A stretch of 16,498 nucleotides of DNA. Origin: JBHJHK01 sp050330975 (GTDB lineage: Bacteria; Pseudomonadota; Gammaproteobacteria; Competibacterales; Competibacteraceae). The translations under genes and the position numbers were made by a program. Positions within the stretch are counted from its first letter, which is position 1; every line of letters begins with the position of its first letter. The stretch covers positions 1-16,498 of the forward strand of contig JBHJHK010000298.1 of the NCBI GenBank assembly GCA_050330975.1. Direction: 5' to 3'. This document shows positions 1 through 6,435 of this stretch, in pieces. The notes under the pieces are model-generated. The model ran no database searches. It was not told where the DNA came from and was given only the letters and a program-made list of their open reading frames with translations.

Positions 1-77
1 AGGCGTGTACCTGGTGCATGGCGTTGATCTCTGATGCGCTAGCCGATGACCCAAACTATACACCTTCGCCAAATCAA

Positions 78-95
78 TGTATATACATATATACA
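78..95. repeat. AT-rich perfect palindrome, possible operator
   Basis: TGTATATA and TATATACA form a perfect 8-bp inverted repeat with a CA spacer. The first ten bases, TGTATATACA, are themselves a perfect palindrome. A pure A/T-rich dyad stands out in this GC-rich sequence and has the size of a dimeric repressor site. It is followed by CTATTTTT, but a 2-nt loop makes a terminator hairpin unlikely. The protein that would bind it is unknown, and the gene it might control lies outside the window. Confidence 0.35.
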
Positions 96-114
96 CTATT
101 TTTGCGGTGGACCC

Positions 115-149
115 AAAAAAAGCGAGGTCAGCTCGGGGCTCGACCTCGC
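115..149 (-). terminator. Rho-independent terminator of the EF-G2 gene
   Basis: Read on the minus strand, a perfect 8-bp GC-rich stem (GCGAGGTC pairing with GACCTCGC, plus-strand 142-149 and 122-129) encloses a 12-nt loop that can pair further internally, and is followed at once by seven T residues (115-121). It begins about 65 nt past the EF-G2 stop codon. The T run lies only on the minus-strand side, so it terminates leftward transcription only. Confidence 0.88.
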
Positions 150-214
150 GGTGGGGTTCGCGGTTGGGGATGGGCTCCCTCAGCGCCGTGGATGGCGCCG
201 GGGAGCTGTAGTGC

Positions 215-2299
215 TCAGGACGCCTTGTTGCGGGCGGCCACCTCAGCGATGACCGTCTCGGCGACGTTAGGGGGGCAGGGGGCGTAGTGGGAGAACTCCA
301 TGGAGAACTGGCCCCGACCCGAGGTCATGGTGCGCAGATCGCCAATGTAGCCAAACATCTCACTCAAGGCCACCTCGGCCTTAATCCGCACCCCCGTGGG
401 GCCGGCCTCCTGGGACTTGATCATTCCCCGGCGCCGGTTGAGGTCGCCGATGACATCCCCCACGTGGTCTTCGGGGGAGAACACGTCCACCTTCATGATG
501 GGTTCTAGGAGCTGGGGACCGGCCTTGGGCATGGTCTGGCGATAGGCGGCCCGGGCGGCGATCTCAAAGGCCACCGCCGAAGAGTCCACCGGGTGGTAGG
601 CGCCGTCCATGAGGGTGACCTTGAAGTCTAGGCAGGGGAAGCCCGCCATGACCCCCTTGTCAATGCTGCCGGCAAAGCCCTTTTCGATGGCCGGCCAAAA
701 CTCCCGGGGGACGTTGCCGCCGGTGACCTTGGATTCAAAGGCAAACCCCGAGCCGGGCTCGCCGGGCTCGATGACGTAGTCGATCTTGCCGAACTGACCG
801 GAACCACCGGTCTGCTTTTTGTGGGTGTAGCTGTCTTCCATCCGCCGGGTAATGGTCTCCCGGTAGGCCACCTGGGGCTTGCCCACCACCACTTCCACCT
901 TGTGGGTGCGCTTGAGGATATCCACCTTGATGTCCAAGTGGAGCTCCCCCATGCCCTTGAGGATGGTCTCGCCACTGTCTTGGTCGGTCTCCACCCGGAA
1001 GGAGGGGTCCTCGGCGATCATTTTGCCCAAGGCGATCCCCAGCTTCTCGGCGGCGCCCTTGTCCTTGGGGGCCACGGCGATGGAGATTACCGGATCCGGG
1101 AACACCATGGGTTCCAGGGTGGCGGGTTCCTTGGGGTCGCACAGGGTGTGACCGGTCTGGATGTTCTTCAAACCCACGATGGCGACGATATCCCCGGCCT
1201 GGGCGGAATCCACCTCCTCCCGAGAATCGGCGTGCATCTCCACCAGACGGCCGATACGCTCGGTCTTGCCGGTGGCGGTGTTGAGGATGTTGTCCCCCTT
1301 TTGCAGCTTGCCCGAGTACAGCCGGGTAAAGGTCAAGGCGCCGTAGCGGTCGTCCATGATCTTGAACGCCAAGGCCCGCAGGGGCTTGTTCACATCGACG
1401 GTGGCTACCTGGCCGGTCTCGTTGCCCTCTAGGTCCACCTCGGGCTGGGGCTCCACCTCGGTTGGGTTGGGGAGGTAGTCCACCACGCCGTCGAGAACCA
1501 ACTGCACGCCCTTGTTCTTAAACGACGAGCCGCAGAAGGTAGGGAAGAAAGACAGGTTGATGGTGCCCTTGCGGATACAGTGCTTGATGGTGTCGATATC
1601 GGGCTCCTCGCCCTCGAGGTATTTTTCCATCACCTCGTCGTCTTGCTCCACCGCCGTCTCGATGAGCTTCTCCCGCCAGGACTCGACGTCGTCCACCATG
1701 TCGGCGGGGACGTCGGTGATTTCATATTTCAGCGGATCGCCGGAATCATCCCACACCCAGGCCTTGCGGGTGAGCAAGTCCACCACGCCCTTGAACTGGT
1801 CTTCGATGCCGATGGGCAACACCATCACCAGGGGCCTGGCGGCGAGGACGTCTTCTACTTGCTTCACCACCCGGTAGAAGTCGGCACCGATGCGGTCGAG
1901 CTTGTTGACGTAGATGATCCGCGCCACCTCGGAGTCGTTGGCATAGCGCCAGTTGGTCTCCGACTGGGGCTCTACGCCGCCGGAACCGCAGAACACCCCG
2001 ATGCCGCCGTCCAACACCTTGAGGGAGCGATAGACCTCGATGGTGAAGTCCACGTGGCCGGGGGTATCGATGATGTTGAGGCGATGGTCGTTCCAAAAGC
2101 AGGTGGTGGCAGCCGACTGGATGGTGATGCCCCGTTCCCGCTCTTGGTCCATAAAGTCGGTGGTCGCTGCCCCTTCGTGGACCTCACCGATGCGGTGGAT
2201 CTTGCCGGTGAGCTTCAAGATGCGCTCGGTGGTGGTGGTCTTGCCAGCGTCGACGTGGGCGAAGATTCCAATGTTGCGATATTTGGTGATGTCTTTCAT
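215..2299 (-). CDS. fusA2: Elongation factor G, second-copy type (EF-G2)
   Basis: A translational GTPase that drives ribosomal translocation and, with ribosome recycling factor, subunit splitting in the cytoplasm. At 694 aa it is full length. Visible GTPase motifs are the P-loop AHVDAGKTT (residues 14-22), switch I RGITI (56-60), DTPGH (78-82) and NKLD (132-135); the EF-G domains II-V follow, including the GMGELHLDIK signature. Phrases such as KVLDGGIGVFCGSGGVEPQSETNWRYAND recalled in part from the family match the gammaproteobacterial EF-G2 group better than str-operon FusA. It stands alone, with no rpsL, rpsG or tuf nearby, and has its own terminator, which supports a second copy. The start has only a weak GAGAG ribosome site. 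Whether it is the main or an auxiliary EF-G cannot be decided from this window; the EF-G call itself is secure. Confidence 0.95.
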   Translation of the reverse strand: MKDITKYRNIGIFAHVDAGKTTTTERILKLTGKIHRIGEVHEGAATTDFMDQERERGITIQSAATTCFWNDHRLNIIDTPGHVDFTIEVYRSLKVLDGGIGVFCGSGGVEPQSETNWRYANDSEVARIIYVNKLDRIGADFYRVVKQVEDVLAARPLVMVLPIGIEDQFKGVVDLLTRKAWVWDDSGDPLKYEITDVPADMVDDVESWREKLIETAVEQDDEVMEKYLEGEEPDIDTIKHCIRKGTINLSFFPTFCGSSFKNKGVQLVLDGVVDYLPNPTEVEPQPEVDLEGNETGQVATVDVNKPLRALAFKIMDDRYGALTFTRLYSGKLQKGDNILNTATGKTERIGRLVEMHADSREEVDSAQAGDIVAIVGLKNIQTGHTLCDPKEPATLEPMVFPDPVISIAVAPKDKGAAEKLGIALGKMIAEDPSFRVETDQDSGETILKGMGELHLDIKVDILKRTHKVEVVVGKPQVAYRETITRRMEDSYTHKKQTGGSGQFGKIDYVIEPGEPGSGFAFESKVTGGNVPREFWPAIEKGFAGSIDKGVMAGFPCLDFKVTLMDGAYHPVDSSAVAFEIAARAAYRQTMPKAGPQLLEPIMKVDVFSPEDHVGDVIGDLNRRRGMIKSQEAGPTGVRIKAEVALSEMFGYIGDLRTMTSGRGQFSMEFSHYAPCPPNVAETVIAEVAARNKAS

Positions 2300-2462
2300 A
2301 AGAACTCTCGTTCAACTGTCCTACAGATATGGCTGACCACCCTCAAACGACGCAAAGACTTAAGGGGCAAGGGAAGGAGACTCAGCGCCGTCCGACGAGC
2401 CGGCGAGGGGTTGGGAGTTTCGGTTGCGGGAAGTGCGCGCGCGAAACCGCGGTGCGGCCTGG

Positions 2463-2491
2463 ATCATACCTCTAAGGGAGACGATTTAAAA
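2463..2491 (-). promoter_or_regulatory. Candidate promoter for EF-G2
   Basis: On the minus strand a TATGAT (-10, plus-strand 2463-2468) matches the sigma-70 consensus at five of six bases. At 17 bp upstream is TTTTAA, only a weak -35. This would give a 5' leader of about 160 nt before the EF-G2 start. An alternative pair, TTGCAA (2506-2511) and TAAATC (2483-2488), is also 17 bp apart but weaker at -10. Assigned by eye only. Confidence 0.35.
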
Positions 2492-2496
2492 TCCCT

Positions 2497-2525
2497 TTGA
2501 CAAGATTGCAAGGCAAATGATCTTC
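2497..2525 (+). promoter_or_regulatory. Candidate promoter for the CoA-transferase
   Basis: A perfect TTGACA -35 lies at 2497-2502, but the -10 at a normal spacing is poor (GATCTT at 2519-2524, 16-bp spacer). It lies about 170 bp upstream of the start codon and overlaps the alternative EF-G2 promoter elements on the opposite strand. Weak evidence beyond the -35 match. Confidence 0.25.
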
Positions 2526-2603
2526 CCCGGGGGGCAAACGGGGCGTCCCTTGCTTCAAAGGCTAGTTCAGGGGCATTTTTGCCGAGATTGCCCTTGCAAA
2601 TTG

Positions 2604-2622
2604 CTAGCTAGGAGCTAGTTTT
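2604..2622. repeat. Short dyad upstream of the CoA-transferase
   Basis: CTAGCT and AGCTAG form a perfect 6-bp inverted repeat with an AGG spacer, followed by TTTT on the plus strand. It lies 73 bp before the CoA-transferase start. CTAG is usually rare in proteobacterial DNA, so two copies in one dyad is mildly unusual. It may be an operator or chance. Confidence 0.25.
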
Positions 2623-2682
2623 GGTCTCCATGCTGCCCTTTCAAGGGGTGGGCCGCGGGACCCAACCACGACAAATGCAACC

Positions 2683-2690
2683 AAAGGAGG
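2683..2690 (+). promoter_or_regulatory. Strong ribosome-binding site fixing the CoA-transferase start
   Basis: AAAGGAGG lies 4 nt before the ATG at 2695, a near-perfect Shine-Dalgarno match. It settles the start codon and suggests efficient translation, unlike the weak sites of EF-G2 and the amidohydrolase. Confidence 0.85.
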
Positions 2691-2694
2691 GACC

Positions 2695-3882
2695 ATGGGA
2701 CCCTTGAGGGGTATCAAGGTCATCGAGCTGGGGCAACTCATCGCCGGGCCGTTTTGCGGCCAGTACTTGGCCGACTTCGGCGCCGAGGTGATCAAAATCG
2801 AGCCCCCGGGCGTCGGTGATGCCATGCGCCAGTGGGGCAATGTCCGCATAGACGGTCGCACCTTGTGGTGGCCCATCATCGCCCGCAACAAGCAGTCGGT
2901 GACCCTGGACCTGCGCCAAAGCCAAGGTCAAGCCATCCTCAAACAGCTGGCGGCCAAGGCCGATATTCTGGTGGAGAACTTCCGCCCCGGCACTCTGGAG
3001 CGCTGGGGGTTGGGCTTTGAGACGTTGTCGGCGGTCAACCCCGGGTTGATCATGGTGCGGGTGACGGGCTACGGCCAGACCGGGCCCTATGCCCAGCGGG
3101 CGGGGTATGCCTCGGTTGGGGAGGCCTTGGGGGGGTTGCGCTATCTGTCGGGCTTTCCCGATCGCCCGCCGTCGCGAGCGGGGATTTCCCTGGGAGACAC
3201 CTTGGCTGGCCTCCACGGCGCCTTGGGGGCGTTGATGGCTCTCCAACACCGTCACGCCACGGGCAAGGGCCAGGTGGTGGATTGTGCCATCTACGAGTCG
3301 GTGCTCGCGGTCATGGAGAGTTTGATCAGCGAGTACCACAAGGGGGGCTATGTCCGGGAGCGATCGGGGAGTTTCCTCAAGGGTCTCGCCCCCTCCAACG
3401 TCTACCCCACCCGCGATGGCTCCATTGTCATCGGCGCCAACCAAGATACGGTGTTCCGTCGGCTGTGCCAGGCCATGGAGCGCCCTGAACTAGCCGACGA
3501 CCCCCGCTACCGGGACCACGCCGCCCGGGGAGAGCACCAGACGGAGCTCGATGACCTCATCGGCCAGTGGACCCAAACCCAAGGGATCGCCGAGCTCGTA
3601 GAGCGCCTCGCCCATCACGGTGTGCCGGCGGGCCCCCTCTACCGGGCGCCGGAGATGTTGGCCGACCCCCATTTTAAAGCCCGCGACGCCATCACCTACA
3701 TCGAAGACCCCCACCTAGGAGAGGTGGCCATGCAGAGCCCCTTCCCCCAATTGTCGGAATCCAAAGGAGCTGTACACCACACGGGGCCCGCGCTTGGAGA
3801 GCACACCGAGGCCGTGCTCCAACAATGGTTGGGGATGGACGCCCCGGCCATCGCCGCTTTGCGGCAACGGGGAGTGGTGTAG
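2695..3882 (+). CDS. Family III CoA-transferase (CaiB/BaiF type)
   Basis: A cytoplasmic enzyme of the family that moves CoA between carboxylic acids, including formyl-CoA:oxalate, succinyl-CoA:citramalate and carnitine CoA-transferases. At 395 aa it has the usual single-domain length. It opens with the family pattern GIKVIELGQLIAGPFCGQ, carries VENFRPGTLERWGLG near residues 93-107, and has the segment GISLGDTLAG in which Asp168 fits the catalytic aspartate (Asp169 in the well-studied members) that forms the acyl-CoA anhydride intermediate. No fused second copy is present, so it is not DddD-like. It stands alone, divergent from EF-G2, with no acyl-CoA dehydrogenase or hydratase beside it, so its acid substrate cannot be assigned. 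A link to the catabolic locus at 7812-16498 is possible but not supported by position. Confidence 0.93.
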   Translation: MGPLRGIKVIELGQLIAGPFCGQYLADFGAEVIKIEPPGVGDAMRQWGNVRIDGRTLWWPIIARNKQSVTLDLRQSQGQAILKQLAAKADILVENFRPGTLERWGLGFETLSAVNPGLIMVRVTGYGQTGPYAQRAGYASVGEALGGLRYLSGFPDRPPSRAGISLGDTLAGLHGALGALMALQHRHATGKGQVVDCAIYESVLAVMESLISEYHKGGYVRERSGSFLKGLAPSNVYPTRDGSIVIGANQDTVFRRLCQAMERPELADDPRYRDHAARGEHQTELDDLIGQWTQTQGIAELVERLAHHGVPAGPLYRAPEMLADPHFKARDAITYIEDPHLGEVAMQSPFPQLSESKGAVHHTGPALGEHTEAVLQQWLGMDAPAIAALRQRGVV

Positions 3883-4459
3883 TGGCCGTTGAGGCGTTAT
3901 TTTCCCCAGCGGCTCGCCAACGTCCTAGCTTGACCGCACCATGGGTCGGCGGGATGGGGGATTGCAGATGCCGACCGCAGCCAGAGGTCTCGATAGGGCG
4001 CCATTTTTGCTCATCACGGGGCTTGGGGAAAAAAGCTTTGCTTTGCAAAACCTAAACGCGGAACTCCAGAACTCAAAGGATATTGGGGCGACGATGTCAC
4101 GCCCTAGATCGCACACACACCTTTTGGGACACCGAAAATTAGGTCATGAAGAAGATCAAGCGGACAGCGGTTGAGCCTTTGCACCCCACGACGGTGATGT
4201 CCACGGCGTTGATCGGCTTACAGCTAACCCCGCCTCCCATGACGGGGGATACCTTCAAGGACCGCTTGGTTTAGATGACCTGCAAGCGATCCTGCCAGGG
4301 GGGCGATTATCTCTCCAAGCCCTCATCCACCTCACCAGGGGTAAACCGCCTTGACTGGCGGGAAGTCATGGGGAAGGTAAGAAGCCAGTTCAGCATGGCC
4401 GGTGGGTAGCGCCTGCGTCACAACAGCCTTGCAGGGTGTGGGGCAGCTGGATTGGAAAA
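3883..4459. other. Long intergenic stretch, no convincing gene
   Basis: About 580 bp with no open frame that looks like a protein. It contains a 7-bp inverted repeat (GGTCGGC 3944-3950, GCCGACC 3970-3976), a smaller one (CCGCC 4346-4350, GGCGG 4357-4361) and a short ORF at 4146-4274 (42 codons, starting MKKIKRTAVEPL) without a ribosome site. The frame from 4175 to about 4352 reads partly like degraded protein (DDLQAILPGGRLSLQALIHL) but has no start codon. It may be the scar of a lost gene, for example the missing regulator for the palindromes that follow; that is speculation. Confidence 0.45.
3944..3976. repeat. Inverted repeat after the CoA-transferase gene
   Basis: GGTCGGC and GCCGACC form a perfect 7-bp stem with a 19-nt loop, about 60 bp past the CoA-transferase stop. 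No T run follows directly on either strand, so it is not a standard intrinsic terminator, though it could protect an mRNA end. Confidence 0.3.
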
Positions 4460-4478
4460 ATCTATCTTTTGATAGATA
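4460..4478. promoter_or_regulatory. tetO-like operator O1
   Basis: ATCTATC and GATAGAT form a perfect 7-bp inverted repeat with a TTTT spacer. The 18 bases from 4461 differ by one base from those at 4644-4661 (O2). The half-site TCTATC/GATAGA is the same as in the classical tet operator, with a 4-bp instead of 3-bp centre, so a TetR-family repressor is likely. It sits 4 bp upstream of the -35 of candidate promoter P1. Confidence 0.65.
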
Positions 4479-4482
4479 GAGA

Positions 4483-4510
4483 TTGACGCCTGCTGTCGAG
4501 GTGATATGAT
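4483..4510 (+). promoter_or_regulatory. Candidate strong promoter P1 of the dehydrogenase
   Basis: TTGACG (4483-4488) and TATGAT (4505-4510) are 16 bp apart, each matching consensus at five of six positions, and a TGA immediately before TATGAT gives an extended -10. Operator O1 lies directly upstream and a degenerate third site directly over the start point, an arrangement suited to repression. The leader to the dehydrogenase ATG would be about 165 nt. Confidence 0.6.
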
Positions 4511-4524
4511 CTACCCATCGATAG
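4511..4524. promoter_or_regulatory. Degenerate operator O3 at the P1 start point
   Basis: CTACC-CATC-GATAG matches the O1/O2 pattern CTATC-N4-GATAG with one mismatch. It begins immediately after the P1 -10 box and would cover the transcription start. One half-site is perfect. Its role is inferred from position and resemblance to O1 and O2. Confidence 0.4.
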
Positions 4525-4631
4525 GGCAGCGGGCCGCGAAGGGTGAGAAAAGTGATGCCAGGCCCGAAAGATAGCTGCAAATAGCCGTGGAACGGGCAAT
4601 GTTGCATACCAGCACACAGTTGCCTTTTTAT

Positions 4632-4660
4632 TTGACTGCAATGTCTATCTATTGATAGAT
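4632..4660 (+). promoter_or_regulatory. Candidate promoter P2 of the dehydrogenase
   Basis: TTGACT (4632-4637) matches the -35 consensus at five of six bases. At 17 bp lies ATAGAT (4655-4660), a poor -10 buried in operator O2. If real, the repressor would block polymerase directly. P1 is the better promoter; P2 may be secondary or not used. Confidence 0.35.
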
Positions 4661-4661
4661 A
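4644..4661. promoter_or_regulatory. tetO-like operator O2
   Basis: The 18-mer here is TCTATCT-A-TTGATAGATA, one base different from O1. TATCTAT and ATAGATA (4646-4652, 4655-4661) pair perfectly with a 2-bp centre. It ends 20 bp before the dehydrogenase ATG and overlaps the -10 region of P2 and a TTG codon at 4652 that could be mistaken for the gene start. Confidence 0.65.
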
Positions 4662-4681
4662 AATTCATAGGAAAGCAAACC

Positions 4682-5452
4682 ATGACTGCACAACGCACCA
4701 AAGCTTTGATCGTCGGCGGATCCTCTGGCATGGGCCTGGAAACCGCCAAGCGCCTCCTCGCCCAGGGCAACACCGTCCTCATCCTTTCCCACCGGCAAGC
4801 GTCCCTCGACAGCGCCAAGCAGCAGCTGGAAACCGAAGTCGGCGTTAGCGTCGAAACCGCCCTAGTAGACCTCTACGACGAGGCCCAGGTGAACGAATTC
4901 ATCGCCCACATTCGAACCGACAAAGACCACATCAAGTACCTGGTCAACGCCGCCGGCTACTTCAGGCCGGTGAGCTTCCTCGAGCACACCCCAGCGGACT
5001 ACGACACCCAGCTGGACATCAATCGAGCCTTTTTCTTCATCACCCAAGCGGTGGCGGAGAACATGAAAGCCCATGGTGGCGGCGCCATTGTCAACATCGG
5101 TTCCATGTGGGCCCACCAGGCGGTGAAAGCCACGCCGTCCTCGGCTTATTCCATCCAAAAAGCGGGGCTCCACGCCTTTACCCAGCACTTGGCCATGGAA
5201 CTTGCCGACTACGGGATCCGCGCCAACGCCGTGGCACCGGCGGTGGTTCTCTCCACCATCTACAAGTCGTTTATCGAGGAAGACAAGATCAAAGACACCC
5301 TGGCGGGCTTCAACGGCTTCCACCCCCTGGGGCGCATCGGTACCCCTGGGGATATTGCCAACGCCATCGAGTTCTTGCTCTCCGATAAAGCCAGCTGGAT
5401 CACAGGGGCCATCGTCGACGTCGACGGCGGCGTCATGGCGGGGCGCAACTAG
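4682..5452 (+). CDS. SDR-family NAD(P)-dependent oxidoreductase
   Basis: A classical short-chain dehydrogenase/reductase of 256 aa with a Rossmann fold. Visible motifs are the nucleotide-binding GGSSGMG (residues 12-18), NAAG (89-92), the structural Asn of LDIN (114), Ser141 in IGSMW and the catalytic Tyr156-Ser-Ile-Gln-Lys160. The C-terminal IVDVDGGVMAG is typical of the family. Arg38 after the second strand (LILSHRQ) suggests preference for NADP(H), an inference. The ATG at 4682 is chosen because AGGAAAG lies 6 nt upstream; an in-frame TTG at 4652 lies inside the operator. The gene is probably repressed by a TetR-family protein through O1-O3, but no such regulator is in the window. Substrate unknown. 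It converges on the beta-propeller gene with only 44 bp between stops and no obvious terminator. Confidence 0.93.
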   Translation: MTAQRTKALIVGGSSGMGLETAKRLLAQGNTVLILSHRQASLDSAKQQLETEVGVSVETALVDLYDEAQVNEFIAHIRTDKDHIKYLVNAAGYFRPVSFLEHTPADYDTQLDINRAFFFITQAVAENMKAHGGGAIVNIGSMWAHQAVKATPSSAYSIQKAGLHAFTQHLAMELADYGIRANAVAPAVVLSTIYKSFIEEDKIKDTLAGFNGFHPLGRIGTPGDIANAIEFLLSDKASWITGAIVDVDGGVMAGRN

Positions 5453-5496
5453 AAATGACAGGCAACTTTTGGCGGAAGAAAGCTCGATAATGCCGT

Positions 5497-6435
5497 TTAA
5501 GGTGAAACTTGCCACCGCACTGCCGCGCCGTCCTCGCCGACACTTAGGCCATAGTTGCCGCAAAGCTCCACATCCACCAGGGGGACTCCCCCCGGACTGG
5601 CCTGAGGGGCGAGGGCGGTGCGCCAGGATTCACCGCCATCAAAACTCAGCGCTAAGTTCCCCTGGGCGCCCCCCCCCAGCACCATGGTTCCCTCCAACGC
5701 CAAGCTGGCGGCGTAGGGAGCCGCCTCCGGGGAGTCGAGACAGCCCAGGCTCTGCCCTAGGGGCAAAGTAAAGCGGCAAAAGCCTGGCCAGCGCCCGCCG
5801 CTGTGGATCAAGCGCTCGCCGTGGGCCGCGACGACGGCGCCCACCCCCACCTCGATGGTGAATTCCCCCAACAACTCCCCCGCAGGCGACCAGCGCTTTA
5901 CCGTTCCCGTCGTGCCCACGGATACCCACCCCTGGGGGTCGCCGTCCACGGCGAGCAGGGCAAATTCATCGGCCTCAAGGGCTTGGGCGATGTCGTCGCG
6001 CCACTGCCAGAGGATCAGTTGGCCGTTGCGCAGCCCCAGGGCGACGCTGTCACCCTCTGGGCTCAAAGTGGCATCGACAAAGGTGGTGCCCCCTGGGACA
6101 CGCTCGGCGCGGGAGTGTCCATCGGCTAGGTCGTAGATGACGGCGGATTGGGGTGTCACCCCCAGGGCTAGCCCCGCGTCTGGGGCGACCTCTAGGGCGA
6201 TTAAATTGGGGAGGGGATCAGGGGTGCGGGCCAGGGGCTCGAGGGTTGCCAAGGACCAGGTTTCAAAGCCCGCCGCGGTGGCCAGCAAGGCGCGGTTGGC
6301 GTCGATACAGGCCACGGCCGTGGCCTCGGCGGCGAGGGGGAGGGGCGTTCCCTCAATGGCTACAACCCCCTCCACAGCCCCAACGGCCAACAACGCTCCG
6401 CTGAGTCCAATGGGCCACCCGGGGGTCATGCCCAT
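5497..6435 (-). CDS. Probable seven-bladed beta-propeller protein, function unknown
   Basis: A 312-aa protein built from about seven repeats of 32-40 residues (near 41-71, 79-112, 119-150, 158-192, 198-232, 241-275, 287-312), each with a hydrophobic strand, a small-residue turn and a strand often ending in W or F, as in WD40/YVTN-like propellers (LRNGQLILWQW, GTTGTVKRWS, GEDGAAVRWQV). Residues 264-271, SFDGGESW, are a good Asp-box as in sialidases and Ycf48-like proteins. The first 30 residues could form the closing strand; they are hydrophobic but lack the basic start of a signal peptide. Its start overlaps the stop of the LysM transglycosylase gene as TGATG, so translation is probably coupled and the two proteins may act together, for instance in cell-wall processing. 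A second ATG lies at 6427-6429. No enzyme activity can be assigned. Confidence 0.75.
   Translation of the reverse strand: MGMTPGWPIGLSGALLAVGAVEGVVAIEGTPLPLAAEATAVACIDANRALLATAAGFETWSLATLEPLARTPDPLPNLIALEVAPDAGLALGVTPQSAVIYDLADGHSRAERVPGGTTFVDATLSPEGDSVALGLRNGQLILWQWRDDIAQALEADEFALLAVDGDPQGWVSVGTTGTVKRWSPAGELLGEFTIEVGVGAVVAAHGERLIHSGGRWPGFCRFTLPLGQSLGCLDSPEAAPYAASLALEGTMVLGGGAQGNLALSFDGGESWRTALAPQASPGGVPLVDVELCGNYGLSVGEDGAAVRWQVSP

Larger units (their letters stand above)
1..214. other. Intergenic region downstream of EF-G2
   Basis: No complete gene is visible here. Bases 2-34 on the plus strand read as ten codons ending GVYLVHGVDL followed by TGA, which could be the last codons of a gene entering from the left, but the piece is too short to judge. 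The rest holds an AT-rich palindrome (78-95) and the EF-G2 terminator (115-149). Open frames that run through this region on the plus strand have low-complexity, implausible translations. Confidence 0.5.
2300..2694. other. Divergent intergenic region between EF-G2 and the CoA-transferase
   Basis: This 395-bp stretch has no credible gene. It must contain the promoters for the leftward EF-G2 gene and the rightward CoA-transferase gene; candidates are listed separately. It also holds a small perfect dyad at 2604-2618 (CTAGCT-AGG-AGCTAG) followed by TTTT, which may be an operator or a weak hairpin. The right end carries the strong ribosome-binding site of the CoA-transferase. Confidence 0.6.

Noticed and set aside
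78..95. LexA (SOS) box
   Set aside because: The E. coli-type box is CTGT-N8-ACAG; here TGT and ACA are 12 bp apart and the outer C and G are missing.
18..287. Plus-strand open frames at the left edge (18-287, 46-252)
   Set aside because: They run through the EF-G2 terminator and into its 3' end and have implausible compositions.
1580..2500. 306-codon open frame on the plus strand opposite EF-G2
   Set aside because: It is the antisense shadow of a certain gene in GC-rich DNA; its translation is His/Gly/Val-rich without any family pattern. The same holds for 2641-3444 (-), 8245-9270 (other frame), 11766-12794 (+) and 14835-15833 (-).
4146..4274. 42-codon ORF starting MKKIKRTAVEPL
   Set aside because: No ribosome site, no recognisable domain, and a neighbouring frame looks equally protein-like; kept only as a remark in the intergenic entry.
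4332..4607. 91-residue open frame on the minus strand
   Set aside because: It spans operator O1, promoter P1 and O3, has no ribosome site and resembles no family I know.
4652..4681. TTG at 4652 as the dehydrogenase start
   Set aside because: It lies inside operator O2 and has no ribosome site; the ATG at 4682 has AGGAAAG at 6 nt and gives the normal SDR N-terminus.
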